From Isoetes taiwanensis (taxonomy: Eukaryota; Streptophyta; Lycopodiopsida; Isoetales; Isoetaceae), in NCBI GenBank assembly GCA_021234155.1, contig JAJEKV010000141.1:628039-692038 (forward strand): a stretch of DNA of 64,000 bases, written 5' to 3'. Position 1 is the stretch's first letter; each line of letters starts with the position of its first letter. Under the pieces are notes generated by a model. The model searched no databases. It was not told the origin of the DNA and worked only from the letters and a program-made list of their open reading frames with translations. Of the stretch, positions 21,532 to 31,799 are shown in pieces. A program made the position numbers and the translations under genes.

Positions 21532-22592
21532 TCATGATCTGTTTGCAAGTGTCTTCATCGTGGTATATAAGTTGGAGTCATCTGCATCTACAATCATGTC
21601 AAATTTCGAAAGTCTAACAAGATGGCTATATATACTGGCCTCTGGCTTGTCCTGCAACAGTTGAAACCTTAGACTACCATCAATTTGTTTATAATAATGT
21701 TCTGTCACAATAACTTCTTCAACCCCGAATACATTTCCCCATCCATCCTTGAAGTTTTCTAGCAAAGTAGTCTTTACTTCAGTGCATCTGAGCACATAAA
21801 AATCTACCCCTTCTTCATTCCTTCTTCAGCATTTACAGCAAAGTTGTCACCCCTTCTATCATAGAACTCATTAGATCATCTTCATTCTGTTCTTCTTCCT
21901 TAACATCAAACTCGACATCTTCTTGATTTTCATTAGTGTCACCTGTAACCTTAGGATCCTTCAACCTCAACATACTATTTTCCCAATCACCAATTTGACT
22001 CATATTGAGACATTTATCCCACTTAAATTGAATGCAATAGTTGCAAAAGCATGACAAAGGTCTGTATATTACCTTCAAAGAGTTCTCCTTGTCACATGGC
22101 CTTATGCAGTGGAGCTTTGTTGTTCCTTTTAAAGTATGGCATCCAATTTTTTCTGATCTATCAATCTTTGAAAACTCTACCTCCCAAAAATACATGTAAT
22201 AATATGATATTTAAGTACTTTAAGTGATGAACATTGCAAACAACTATAAAAAAAGTTACCTTTTGATGTCATTATCAGATGGATGATTTTCAAAGTACCA
22301 TTGGAGAAAAGCAACCACCTCCTTTGCACATTGCAATTTCCATTTACTTCATTTGCCCTTGAGTTAGTATCCTCTTTATAACTGCTCCAGCACCATCATG
22401 CTCACCTTTGCCATGTGAGCTAGCAAAAAAAAATCCACAAAAGATCCTTGCCCATTCTCCCATAAAATCTACCAAGAAAATGGAATGGTCTTGAAGACTT
22501 AAATTGTGAAGAACATCCATCACTCCAAAACACATGTTTTTTATATTCAACTCCAATACTTTGCAACTAATCAGCATGCATTTGTAGACAAT
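21532..22592 (-). pseudogene. RNase-H-like transposase-type gene, 3' portion
   Basis: Reading the minus strand from 22592: YKKHVFWSDGCSSQFKSS, RPFHFLGRFYG, a frame change in a run of nine T, FFASSHGKGEHDGAGAVIKR, then QCAKEVVAFLQWYFENHPSD up to a GTAACT donor-like site near 22260. At 22195-21836 a zinc-ribbon-like part reads LSCFCNYCIQFKWDKCLN...W, and at 21795-21532 EEVIVTEHYYKQIDGSLRFQ then ASIYSHLVRLSKFDMIVDAD. The SDGC..QFKS ... HGKG.HDG.G..VKR pattern belongs to a widespread group of uncharacterised proteins with an RNase-H-like (transposase/integrase) look; the Asp and His/Asp are candidate catalytic residues. A stop at about 22570, the T-run shift and a shift at about 21800 mark it as a pseudogene. 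The gene is interrupted at 22592 by the retrotransposon array and continues at 28424. Confidence 0.65.
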
Positions 22593-23409
22593 TGATATGG
22601 GGGGCATGCTAGGGGGTGTGGTCCAGAGAAGAAATGAACTAAGGCAATGGGGTATTTGGAAAATAATGGTTTCAAAAACAATGGTTACAAGGGCAAGAAA
22701 CCAAGGAACATGGGGCAAGATATTATTTCAAGCAACCATTAGATAAGGAAGATATTTTTAAGAAAGGAAAATATGTCACGTCAACAAATAGGTTTCGAAG
22801 TTCCTAAATTTAGCTGCCTTAAAATGGACAGATAAGAGGAGTTCGAAAATAGTATGGTAGCGACCACCTTTTCCTGCAAAAAGGCCCGATTAGGATATAA
22901 ATTGGGATAACGGCCAAAATCAGGAGTTGACAGCAAGGTTTCGATCTGGTTTCCGGCTGTCTGCACAAATCCGACCCAGGGACATCATCTGACTGAATCC
23001 GGCGATGGAATCTCAAACTTTGTTGGCGGCTCTTACTGAATCCGGCGACCTGCCTGGTCTGCAACCCGGCTCCTGCAGAAACGATCTCTGATTGCTGTTG
23101 CTTAAGCCGACCTGATTGAGTCGAATCTTATTCCTTGGTGGATGGATTGAGCCTATCCGAACCCATTGTGATTGTAAGATTGGTTTGATCACAAGCTGAA
23201 GGGAAAATAAGCTGTGATCAATTCCTTTCATTCTTCCCTTGGAAATTGCCTTTAGTTCTATCTGGATCCGGTTGGGTGGAGAACTGGATGCCCAAATCCA
23301 TTGGTTGTGGAAACCAAGTTTCTTGATTTTATCTAAAGATTGTTGCCTTGTTTATCTTGTCTAAACAATTATTGCAGTTACGCCTTTAAGCTTCCCTTAA
23401 AGCGTATCA
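22593..23409 (+). repeat. LTR 1 of the gag-only array
   Basis: 817 bp, TGATATGG to GTATCA. Its 5' edge carries target repeat ACAAT and its 3' edge is followed by AG and the initiator-Met-type primer site at 23412. Near-identical to LTR 2 and LTR 3 except in a few clustered patches. Confidence 0.92.
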
Positions 23410-23411
23410 AG

Positions 23412-23423
23412 TGGTATCAGAGC
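23412..23423 (+). promoter_or_regulatory. Primer-binding site, initiator-Met tRNA type
   Basis: TGGTATCAGAGC, two bases after the LTR end. This is the usual plant LTR-retrotransposon primer site complementary to the 3' end of initiator methionine tRNA. The same site occurs at 25912-25923. Confidence 0.9.
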
Positions 23424-23446
23424 GAGTTGATTCTCAGACCTGATCA

Positions 23447-24661
23447 ATGGCCCAACGCTTCAATGTTACTGAAGCGCAGTATCAGCAAGCCTTGTCTAAT
23501 GCTGGTTACATTGCATCTCAGTCAGCATTGCCTATGCCTAGCAGCCAGCAAGAGTATGACCGGCAAGTGGAATTGTTGGCTATCCTGTACCGCTTCCTTC
23601 CTGATATTTATCAGCAACCTCCTTTGCCTAATGGTCCTCCTCCAGTAAATCCTCCACCGCCACCTAAGCTGAGAAAATGGTTGGAGAAAGCGGATATGCC
23701 GTCTTTCAAAGGGGGAAAGACAAAGCCTGTCAAGGTTGTTAGCTTTATCAGCCAATGGGAAAAGTTCTTTGAACGAGTGCAGGCAACAGATGTGGAAAGG
23801 CTGCAAGCCATGGACACTTATTTGAAAGATCGAGCTCAAGCATGGTGGCAAGGCAGACGAGAGTGTGATCCCAGGATCATTAATTGGGAAGGTTTCAAAA
23901 CGGCTTTTGAAGCACACTATTTGCCCTCTAACTATCACAGTGAGTTACGCAGGGAATGAGATCGTCTGAAACAAGGGGAGACTGAGAGTATTCAGTCCTA
24001 TACATCCAAATTCACTCATTTAGCGGCACTAATAAGAAATTTGGATGGGAAAGAACTTCTGAGAAAATATGTCAGCGGATGTAGGGACGATATTTATGCG
24101 GAAATGGAAATATTTTTCCCAAAAGATTTAAATGAAGCCATAAAACTAGCATCCGCAGTGGAGCGGAAACTAGATCCAAAGTCTAGGAAGTTTGATATCT
24201 GGGATGAGGAAACTTCAGACCAAGAGGGCAAAAAGAGTAGCAAAGAGAAAAACGGAAGTAAGGAGTCTTCCAAGAACTCTAAGAGGAAGAGAAATAATGG
24301 CAATGGTAATGGTTCCGAAAGGAAGCGTGAGGAGGGAAGTCAAATTAAACTGCGGAAGGAAATTAAGGAACCAAAAGGTGGATGCTATAGATGCGGAGGA
24401 AAGCATTTCCTAAGGGATTGCCCATTTGGAGAAGGGGGAATCACAAAAGTGGAACCATCTAAACCTCAAAAGGTTGTACCAATACATGCTATTGAAGGTC
24501 CCAAGCCCGTGGTTGTAGAAATGCATGCTATTGAAGGTCCCAAGCCCGTGGAGGATGTACCTGGGACCTCTAAAGCTGCTGAAGATTGGAAGAAATGTGA
24601 GGAACGGGCAAAGGCTATAGCCAAAGAAAGGAAGTGGCTCCAAATTGGAACTATGGGGTAA
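23447..24661 (+). pseudogene. Gag of unit 1, one internal nonsense codon
   Basis: A 405-codon frame from ATG 23447 to TAA 24659-24661, closed by a single TGA at 23957-23959 (codon 171); unit 2 has TGG there, so this is a point change. Order: Gln-rich N-terminus, proline patch PPPVNPPPPPKLRKW from residue 64, helical capsid-like retrotrans_gag core (DTYLKDRAQAWWQGRRECD, then LPSNYHSELRRE), a Lys/Glu/Asn-rich basic linker, zinc knuckle CYRCGGKHFLRDCP (C-x2-C-x3-H-x4-C) at residues 313-326, and a C-terminal tail with a 16-residue duplicated phrase (HAIEGPKPV twice). C-x2-C-x3-H-x4-C knuckles are common in plant Ty3/gypsy Gag. Gag would package element RNA into particles. No pol follows before the LTR. 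Confidence 0.9.
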
Positions 24662-24853
24662 AAATCATAAAAATTTACATTTCTTAGGATAAGATTTGTA
24701 AGATTTGATTTGATTTGATTTGATTTGGTTTGTAATATTTGATTTTTATGTGGAATAAAAATTAAATTATTATGAAAGCAAGGTGCATAAGATGTAATTT
24801 TGAAAGGTGGAAATTGTTGTTATTGGAGCAATAGGCCTAACAAAATTACATTA

Positions 24854-24986
24854 GTACCGTGGAGGTACGTAACTAAGTAGTACCGTGGAGGTACGACAAA
24901 ATACTAATGTATCAACTAGTACCGCGGAGGTACAAATGGTAGTACGTGCCGTGGAGGTACAAGAACATATTGTACTGTGGAAGTAC
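24854..24986 (+). repeat. Five GTACC-GTGGA-GGTAC short inverted repeats
   Basis: Positions 24854-24868, 24880-24894, 24919-24933, 24942-24960 and 24972-24986 carry GTACCGTGGAGGTAC or a near variant. Each is a 5 bp inverted repeat around a 5 base loop, so the RNA could form a row of five small hairpins between gag and the polypurine tract. The same five are present in unit 2 at about 27357-27489. Confidence 0.85.
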
Positions 24987-25101
24987 ACGTATATTATTTG
25001 CAGAACCTTCAGACGTATGGGGCAATCGCCTTAAGAAGGGATGGGGCCCACTAAAGCGCCGTAGGAAGATCGCGGACGATCTTCATTAAGAAGGGATGGA
25101 T

Positions 25102-25909
25102 TGATATGGGGGGCATGCTAGGGGGTGTGGTCCAGAGAAGAAATGAACTAAGGCAATGGGGTATTTGGAAAATAATGGTTTCAAAAACAATGGTTACAAG
25201 GGCAAGAAACCAAGGAACATGGGGCAAGATATTATTTCAAGCAACCATTAGATAAGGAAGATATTTTTAAGAAAGGAAAATATGTCACGTCAACAAATAG
25301 GTTTCGAAGTTCCTAAATTTAGCTGCCTTAAAATGGACAGATAAGAGGAGTTCGAAAATAGTATGGTAGCGACCACCTTTCCTGCAAAAAGGCCCGATTA
25401 GGATATAAATTGGGATAACGGCCAAAATCAGGAGTTGACAGCAAGGTTTCGATCTGGTTTCCGGCTGTCTGCACAAATCCGACCCAGGGACATCATCTGA
25501 CTGAATCCGGCGATGGAATCTCAAACTTTGTTGGCGGCTCTTCGAATCCGTGACACACTGGTCACAACCCTCCTCCTGAAACGATCTCGATTCTTTGTTG
25601 CTTAAGCCGACCTGATTGAGTCGAATCTTATTCCTTGGTGGATGGATTGAGCCTATCCGAACCCATTGTGATTGTAAGATTGGTTTGATCACAAGCCGAA
25701 GGGAAAATAAGCTGTGATCAATTCCTTTCATTCTTCCCTTGGAAATTGCCTTTAGTTCTATCTGGATCCGGTTGGGTGGAGAACTGGATGCCCAAATCCA
25801 TTGGTTGTGGAAACCAAGTTTCTTGATTTTATCTAAAGATTGTTGCCTTGTTTAACTTGTCTAAACAATTATTGCAGTTACGCCTTTAAGCTTCCCTTAA
25901 AGCGTATCA
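25102..25909 (+). repeat. LTR 2 (central) of the gag-only array
   Basis: 808 bp. It serves as 3' LTR of unit 1 and 5' LTR of unit 2. It is preceded by purine tract AAGAAGGGATGGA. Against LTR 1 it differs mostly in a patch at about 25540-25600, where CTG, CAG and CCG/CGG triplets are altered or lost. Confidence 0.9.
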
Positions 25910-25946
25910 AGTGGTATCAGAGCGAGTTGATCCTCAGATCTGATCA

Positions 25947-27164
25947 ATGGCCCAACGCTTCAATGTTTCAAGCGCCTTGATGCTCAACAAGCCTTGTCTA
26001 ATCTTTGGTTACATTGCATCTCGGCCGGATTGCCTATGCCTAGCAACCCGACAAGAGTATGACCCCAAGTGGAATTGTTGGCTATCATGTACCGCTTCCT
26101 TCCTGATATTTATCAGCAACCTCCTTTGCCTAATGGTCCTCCTCCAAGAAATCCTCCACCGCCACCTAAAATTTTGAGAAAATGGTTGGAAAAGCGGATA
26201 TGCCGCCTTTCAAAGGGGGAAAGACAAAGCCCGCCAAGGTTGTTAGCTTTATCGACCAATGGGAAAAGTTCTTTGAACGAGTGCGAATAACGATGTGGAA
26301 AGGCTGCAAGCCATGGACACTTATTTGAAAGATCGAGCTCAAGCATGGTGGCAAGGCAGACGAGAGTGTGATCCCAGGATCATTAATTGGGAAGGTTTCA
26401 AAACGGCTTTTGAAGCACACTATTTGCCCTCTAACTATCACAGTGAGTTACGCAGGGAATGGGATCGTCTGAAACAAGGGGAGACTGAGAGTATTCAGTC
26501 CTATACATTCAAATTCACTCATTTAGCGGCACTAATAAGAAATTTGGATGGGAAAGAACTTCTGAGAAAATATGTCAGCGGATGTAGGGACGATATTTAT
26601 GCGGAAATGGAAATATTTTTCCCAAAAGATTTAAATGAAGCCATAAAACTAGCATCCGCAGTGGAGCGGAAACTAGATCCAAAGTCTAGGAAGTTTGATA
26701 TCTGGGATGAGGAAACTTCAGACCAAGAGGGCAAAAAAGAGTAGCAAAGAGAAAAACTAAGTAAGGAGTCTTCCAAGAACTCTAAGAGGAAGAGAAATAA
26801 TGGCAATGGTAATGGTTCAAAGGAAGCGTGAGGAGGGAAGTCAAATTAAACTCCAAGGAAGGAAATTAAGGAACCAAAAGGTGGATGCTATAGATGCGGA
26901 GGAAAGCATTTCCTAAGGGATTGCCCATTTGGAGAAGGGGGAATCACAAAAGTGGAACCATCTAAACCTCAAAAGGTTGTACCAATACATGCTATTGAAG
27001 GTCCCAAGCCCGTGGTTGTAGAAATGCATGCTATTGAAGGTCCCAAGCCCGTGGAGGATGTACCTGGGACCTCTAAAGCTGCTGAAGATTGGAAGAAATG
27101 TGAGGAACGGGCAAAGGCTATAGCCAAAGAAAGGAAGTGGCTCCAAATTGGAACTATGGGGTAA
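25947..27164 (+). pseudogene. Gag of unit 2, several frameshifts
   Basis: Same Gag as unit 1. The first ~350 bases are scrambled by indels (25965-26295); 26295-26744 is clean (DTYLKDRAQAWWQGRRECD to SDQEGKKE), with the tryptophan codon intact where unit 1 has a stop. A one-base insertion in the run of A at about 26736 and small indels at 26755, 26817 and 26855 break the linker; the zinc knuckle and C-terminal tail are readable to 27164. The differences from unit 1 fall almost entirely on CAG, CTG, CCG and CGG triplets. Confidence 0.88.
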
Positions 27165-27604
27165 AAATCATAAAAATTTACATTTCTTAGGATAAGATTT
27201 GTAAGATTTGATTTGATTTGATTTGATTTGGTTTGTAATATTTGATTTTTATGTGGAATAAAAATTAAATTATTATGAAAGCAAGGTGCATAAGATGTAA
27301 TTTTGAAAGGTGGAAATTGTTGTTATTGGAGCAATAGGCCTAACAAAATTACATTAGTACCGTGGAGGTACGTAATTAAGTAGTACCGTGGAGGTACGAC
27401 AAAATACTAATGTATCAACTAGTACCGCGGAGGTACAAATGGTAGTACGTGCCGTGGAGGTACAAGAACATATTGTACTGTGGAAGTACACGTATATTAT
27501 TTGCAGAACCTTCAGACGTATGGGGCAATCGCCTTAAGAAGGGATGGGGCCCACTAAAGCGTCGTAGGAAGATCGCGGACGATCTTCATTAAGAAGGGAT
27601 GGAT

Positions 27605-28418
27605 TGATATGGGGGGCATGCTAGGGGGTGTGGTCCAGAGAAGAAATGAACTAAGGCAATGGGGTATTTGGAAAATAATGGTTTCAAAAACAATGGTTAC
27701 AAGGGCAAGAAACCAAGGAACATGGGGCAAGATATTATTTCAAGCAACCATTAGATAAGGAAGATATTTTTAAGAAAGGAAAATATCTCACGTCAACAAA
27801 TAGGTTTCGAAGTTCCTAAATTTAGCTGCCTTAAAATGGACAGATAAGAGGAGTTCGAAAATAGTATGGTAGCGACCACCTTTTCCTGCAAAAAGGCCCG
27901 ATTAGGATATAAATTGGGATAACGGCCAAAATCAGGAGTTGACAAAGAAGGTTTCGACCGGTTTACCGCCCCGCGACAAATCCGACCAGGGGACATCATC
28001 CGACCAATCCGTGATGGAATCTCAAACTTTGTTGGCGGCTCTTACTGAATCCGGCGACCTGCCTGGTCTGCAACCCGGCTCCTGCAGAAACGATCTCTGA
28101 TTGCTGTTGCTTAAGCCGACCTGATTGAGTCGAATCTTATTCCTTGGTGGATGGATTGAGCCTATCCGAACCCATTGTGATTGTAAGATTGGTTTGATCA
28201 CAAGCCGAAGGGAAAATAAGTTGTGATCAATTCCTTTCATTCTTCCCTTGAAAATTGCCTTTAGTTCTATCTGGATCCGGTTGGGTGGAGAACTGGATGC
28301 CCAAATCCATTGGTTGTGGAAACCAAGTTTCTTGATTTTATCTAAAGATTGTTGCCTTGTTTAACTTGTCTAAACAATTATTGCAGTTACGCCTTTAAGC
28401 TTCCCTTAAAGCGTATCA
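27605..28418 (+). repeat. LTR 3 of the gag-only array
   Basis: 814 bp, ending GTATCA at 28418 and followed by target repeat ACAAT. It differs from LTR 1 in a patch at about 27945-28015, again at CTG/CAG/CCG triplets, and matches LTR 1 where LTR 2 is altered. Confidence 0.9.
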
Positions 28419-28423
28419 ACAAT

Positions 28424-29041
28424 GCTGGGTGCAGATTGATTGATCCCTCCTGTCGAAGATGCTGCCATTTGAAGGGTGCTCTTTCTTGCTTGCAGGACAT
28501 CAGTTGTTCTTTGCATTTTTTGTGCCTGCATTGTCTCTCTAACATTCACAATCATGGTTTGCATTATAGCAATATCCTTGGGATCTGGTACATCTGCTTA
28601 CAATGGCAAATGTTTGTTTTTCTTGAAAAGTCTTTGAAGAACTCTCCCTTTGTCCAAATCCTCAGAAACATTCCTGACAATGTGATTAAAAGAATCATCT
28701 AGCTCTTTTGAGAGCGCTTGCAATCTTCTGTCACTAAGCCATTGTCTTCTCTTCTTCTCATTTGGTAGAAGGTTTTCTTTTTCCCTTTATTTCAACCTCT
28801 TTCTCGATTCTTTTTTCCTCCTGGCTTCAAATTCTAGATAAATTCTCCTATTATGATCATCAATACTTTCAAAATTGGCTGAAATATGGAGATGCAATGG
28901 AGAATTGGAATTGGGATTGGAATTCTCAGCCATGACAACAGATGGAAAATTGGAATTATGATTTGGGACTGAATTGGAATAGAAAACTGCCAGTGAAGTC
29001 TCAGCCATGACAACGGAGTTTGGACAGAATGACAAATCCAA
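28424..29041 (-). pseudogene. Transposase-type gene, 5' portion (charged, helical N-terminus)
   Basis: Minus-strand continuation across the retrotransposon insertion. From 29041 a frame gives an Asn/Ser/Pro-rich N-terminus, then EARRKKESRKRLK, a TAA, NEKKRRQWLSDRRLQALSKE, a second stop, DPKDIAIMQTMIVNVRETMQ and QARKSTLQMAASSTGGINQS up to the insertion at 28419. The single reading frame interrupted by only two stops shows a once-coding region. Removing the 5.8 kb insertion and one ACAAT joins it to the SDGC-containing part, but the ~200-300 residues normally expected between an N-terminal region and the RNase-H core are missing, so an older internal deletion is likely, or the two parts are from adjacent genes. 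Confidence 0.55.
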
Positions 29042-29964
29042 GAAAGAAAAATTTCCTCAAGAATCCCGCCATCCAGAGATTCTGCCAAACATGAGGGTTG
29101 ATCTCGCAATTCGCACGGGCACATCCATGTCATCGATCCCCACCACAGCCAAACATGCATACTATTTCTGGAGTAACAACCCCCCAAGGTCATTGAATGA
29201 AAATTCATCAAGTGTATACCACCTTCAGCACCTAAAGCACTTGTCCGGGCGATGCTTTTTGGGTAGCATTACCATATTTACACCCTATGGCAGAAGTAGG
29301 CTCTCTCCTAATGAAAGCCTTCTATCAAAGCCTCTCATACCCGATCACGAGAATTAGAATTCTGCACCAGGCACTAAGAGAATCAATAAGAACACACAGG
29401 CGGTACTAGCAGGTGCATGAGTAGGCAGAATTTTGGGGAATTAGCTTCCATGACTTATCTAAAACAAATGCAGCAATAACATGCTTAGTAAATGATAACA
29501 TGACTAAAAAGACACGGGAAACACCGGGAGTAAAAATGAAATTTCATAAAATTAATTCCATGTTGATCTATGAGGAGCAAAAATACTTGAATGTTAGTGG
29601 GCAGGGCAAGAAAAGAAATATAATAATGAGGATAAGCAGTCATAGAAATCGAGATCAGTCGTTTTTATGGTATTCCCCGAGAACTTCTCTTCTGCTCCTG
29701 GTGTAGATGAGTGTTGAAGATGAGCAACACGCGCTATTGGAGTGTGCAATTTTCTCCTTTGTGTGAGCAATATTCTTTCGTAAATTATAATGTACATGGT
29801 CTTCTAACACGAGATATTACGATCCTTGGAGATTACTTATATCATTGGTGGAATTTCCATAGAGAGATACTAGAAATAAATGATTTAGCTGATGAAATTG
29901 GGGCGAATGGCCTAATATGATTGTACATTTATGTAAAAGTCGCATATGGACTTGAAGGTCTAAA
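29042..29964. other. Unassigned; contains a 40 bp phrase shared with 12.15 kb
   Basis: At about 29246-29290 the phrase GGGTAGCATTACCATATTTA and neighbours match 12157-12190 (GGTAGCATTATCATATTTAC), preceded in both by an AGCACTT/AAGTGCTT phrase. It may be the edge of an unrecognised repeat. Otherwise only short frames. Confidence 0.4.
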
Positions 29965-31799
29965 TCAGCCGGTATACACCTTTTTGTAGTGAGGCTCGTT
30001 TGGGTCTTCTATAGGGTTTTCTTCTGCATAAGCTAACCATGTAGGATAGTTATCAGCTGGCCTCACACACAAGAACATATCCTTCCTAATATCTTGATAT
30101 AAATTAAAGATCCGAACCAAATTTTTGGGCCTTTGATTAGCCGGGCCTACATATGAGGTCAAATGTTATTTTCTTGCCGGATCACCATATCAGGTTTAAT
30201 CAAAGCATCCAGTCGTGTGTGAGGGAAGAAATCATGCATGTTAGATGGATCAACATCCATCTCTCCAAGCATACATAGTAGACCCAACAACAGTCGATAA
30301 TCTCATTCATGTATACATTAGGCAACAAGTGCTTCACCCTTTTGAGATGGCTATTTGTTATAGAGCTTCTCACAGCACTAATGTCCTTAAGAGCTTTTAT
30401 TGGGGGTACCGTCTTTAGTATTCCTTGAGAAAGCTGGGTGCACCATCTGCATCTGCCTTCCACATTTTCCTCCCCTTCTTCGGCAGCCACTCAAGGTGCC
30501 CAAGTTTCACCTTATAAAACATTAGAGGCCAACCGCCTTTCTGGCAGAACTTGAAAAGAAGCGGTTGTAAATAGCCAATTAAACATTCCTTTTTATCAGT
30601 ATTGTAGCCTTTCACAAAGTCCTTTCAATGAAGGACCTCGTGCACAAGGTAAGCCGTTGGAGCCTTCGAGGTATATTCTCGAAACAACTGCATTAACTCT
30701 GGAATGGCGAGTGAATCCGACCTTCTCAAAAGCATAGAGTAAGTGCGAAATATAGCACCTATATTATCATGTATATGGCCAACCATTATGAACCCCAACA
30801 TGCCATGCAATACAAGGTAAAAAAAGTACGAGAACATATATCTATTCTTGTTCTGTTTAGCGCAATTACCAAGCTGAAGGTAAAGTGGCCTCAGTAGCTT
30901 TTTTGGTCGTGAGATCTCCTTAAGAGGTATACTATATGTTTGCCTGACTTATATTGGTTATCTTGGTCTTTAAAGCCTCAAATTCAAGAATTGTAGAAGC
31001 CCATGCACATATGGATTTAGTTATGTCACGTAGGTGGCCCCAGTTATCTTCTGCTGAAGCTTCTAGTGTCTTCAATACGTGATTGAGAGACCCAACGTGA
31101 AAGTTAGTGCCATCTTGCCAAAGCTCAACAAAGGAATAGCCTAGAGCTCATGTACCATGACCATGCATTAGAGCTCCAGTGACATTGACCTTTAGACACA
31201 CCCCTCTCCATACTGACTTGGCTAACTTTTTAAGCCTAGGCACCATAGTTTTATTTTGATCCATTTTATCATGGATAATTGTAAATGCGACGTCTAGTGC
31301 TTAATGAGACAGTGCGCGCCATGACCAATAAAGTCCTCTACAAGATAGTTATGCACACATATGAGGCTTTCTTATTTGTGCTAACTTTCTTCTTTCTAAT
31401 GGATCCCGTGTTTTAGCCAGCTTCTCTTGATAACTATATATGTATTGCATTTTTGAGAAAGCTATGCGCTTGATTATGGTAACCTCGAATGATTATCCCT
31501 TCAAATATGCAAGAAAGATGATAGTGACACATGATTACTAGTTAGCTCTTCTATAGCAACATCATCTCCTTGATGTATATCCTTCTTGGTCAGAACGGAG
31601 GGCAACTTCAATGTATTCTCTCTTGAGTGGTCTTCTTCGACCTATGTGGCAAAGTCTCAACATTCTCATTTACATACAATGCGAATATGCTATCTGCTGC
31701 CAAAATATGAGACCTTGGCTTAATTGAACCTAAATTTTCATGCTCAGCTACCTTGTGTCCGGCCATAAAATTCTTCTTCCATTTGTAGAAAGTTGACAA
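29965..31799 (-). pseudogene. Second transposase-like relic (VGHxHD.I motif)
   Basis: Minus-strand pieces in changing frames: MSTFYKWKKNFMAGHKVAEH at 31799-31608; MLGFIMVGHIHDNIGAIFRT with LLRRSDSLAIPELMQLFREY at 30837-30625; WPLMFYKVKLGHLEWLPKKG at 30615-30415; and RKDMFLCVRPADNYPTWLAY at 30162-29965. The VGH.HD.I...F motif and the downstream KVK..G...W.P pattern recall the large group of RNase-H-like proteins with VGHTHEDIDQ. The Asp-to-Gly changes around the motif and many stops show decay. The sequence is not clearly the same family as the gene at 21.5 kb. Family assignment is from memory of motif style only. Confidence 0.45.

Larger units (their letters stand above)
22593..28418 (+). mobile_element. 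Tandem gag-only LTR retrotransposon (LTR-gag-LTR-gag-LTR), TSD ACAAT
   Basis: Three LTRs (22593-23409, 25102-25909, 27605-28418) enclose two internal regions of ~1.69 kb. Each LTR begins TGATATGG and ends GTATCA. The whole block is bounded by the exact 5 bp repeat ACAAT (22588-22592 and 28419-28423), so it behaves as one insertion that later gained a second unit by unequal recombination, or inserted as a concatemer. Each internal region has primer site TGGTATCAGAGC (23412, 25912), one gag frame, a five-fold GTACC...GGTAC repeat and a purine tract AAGAAGGGATGGA before the next LTR. No protease, reverse transcriptase or integrase is present. This matches the plant class called TR-GAG: non-autonomous elements supplying Gag but borrowing Pol. 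It interrupts the transposase-like gene. Confidence 0.9.
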
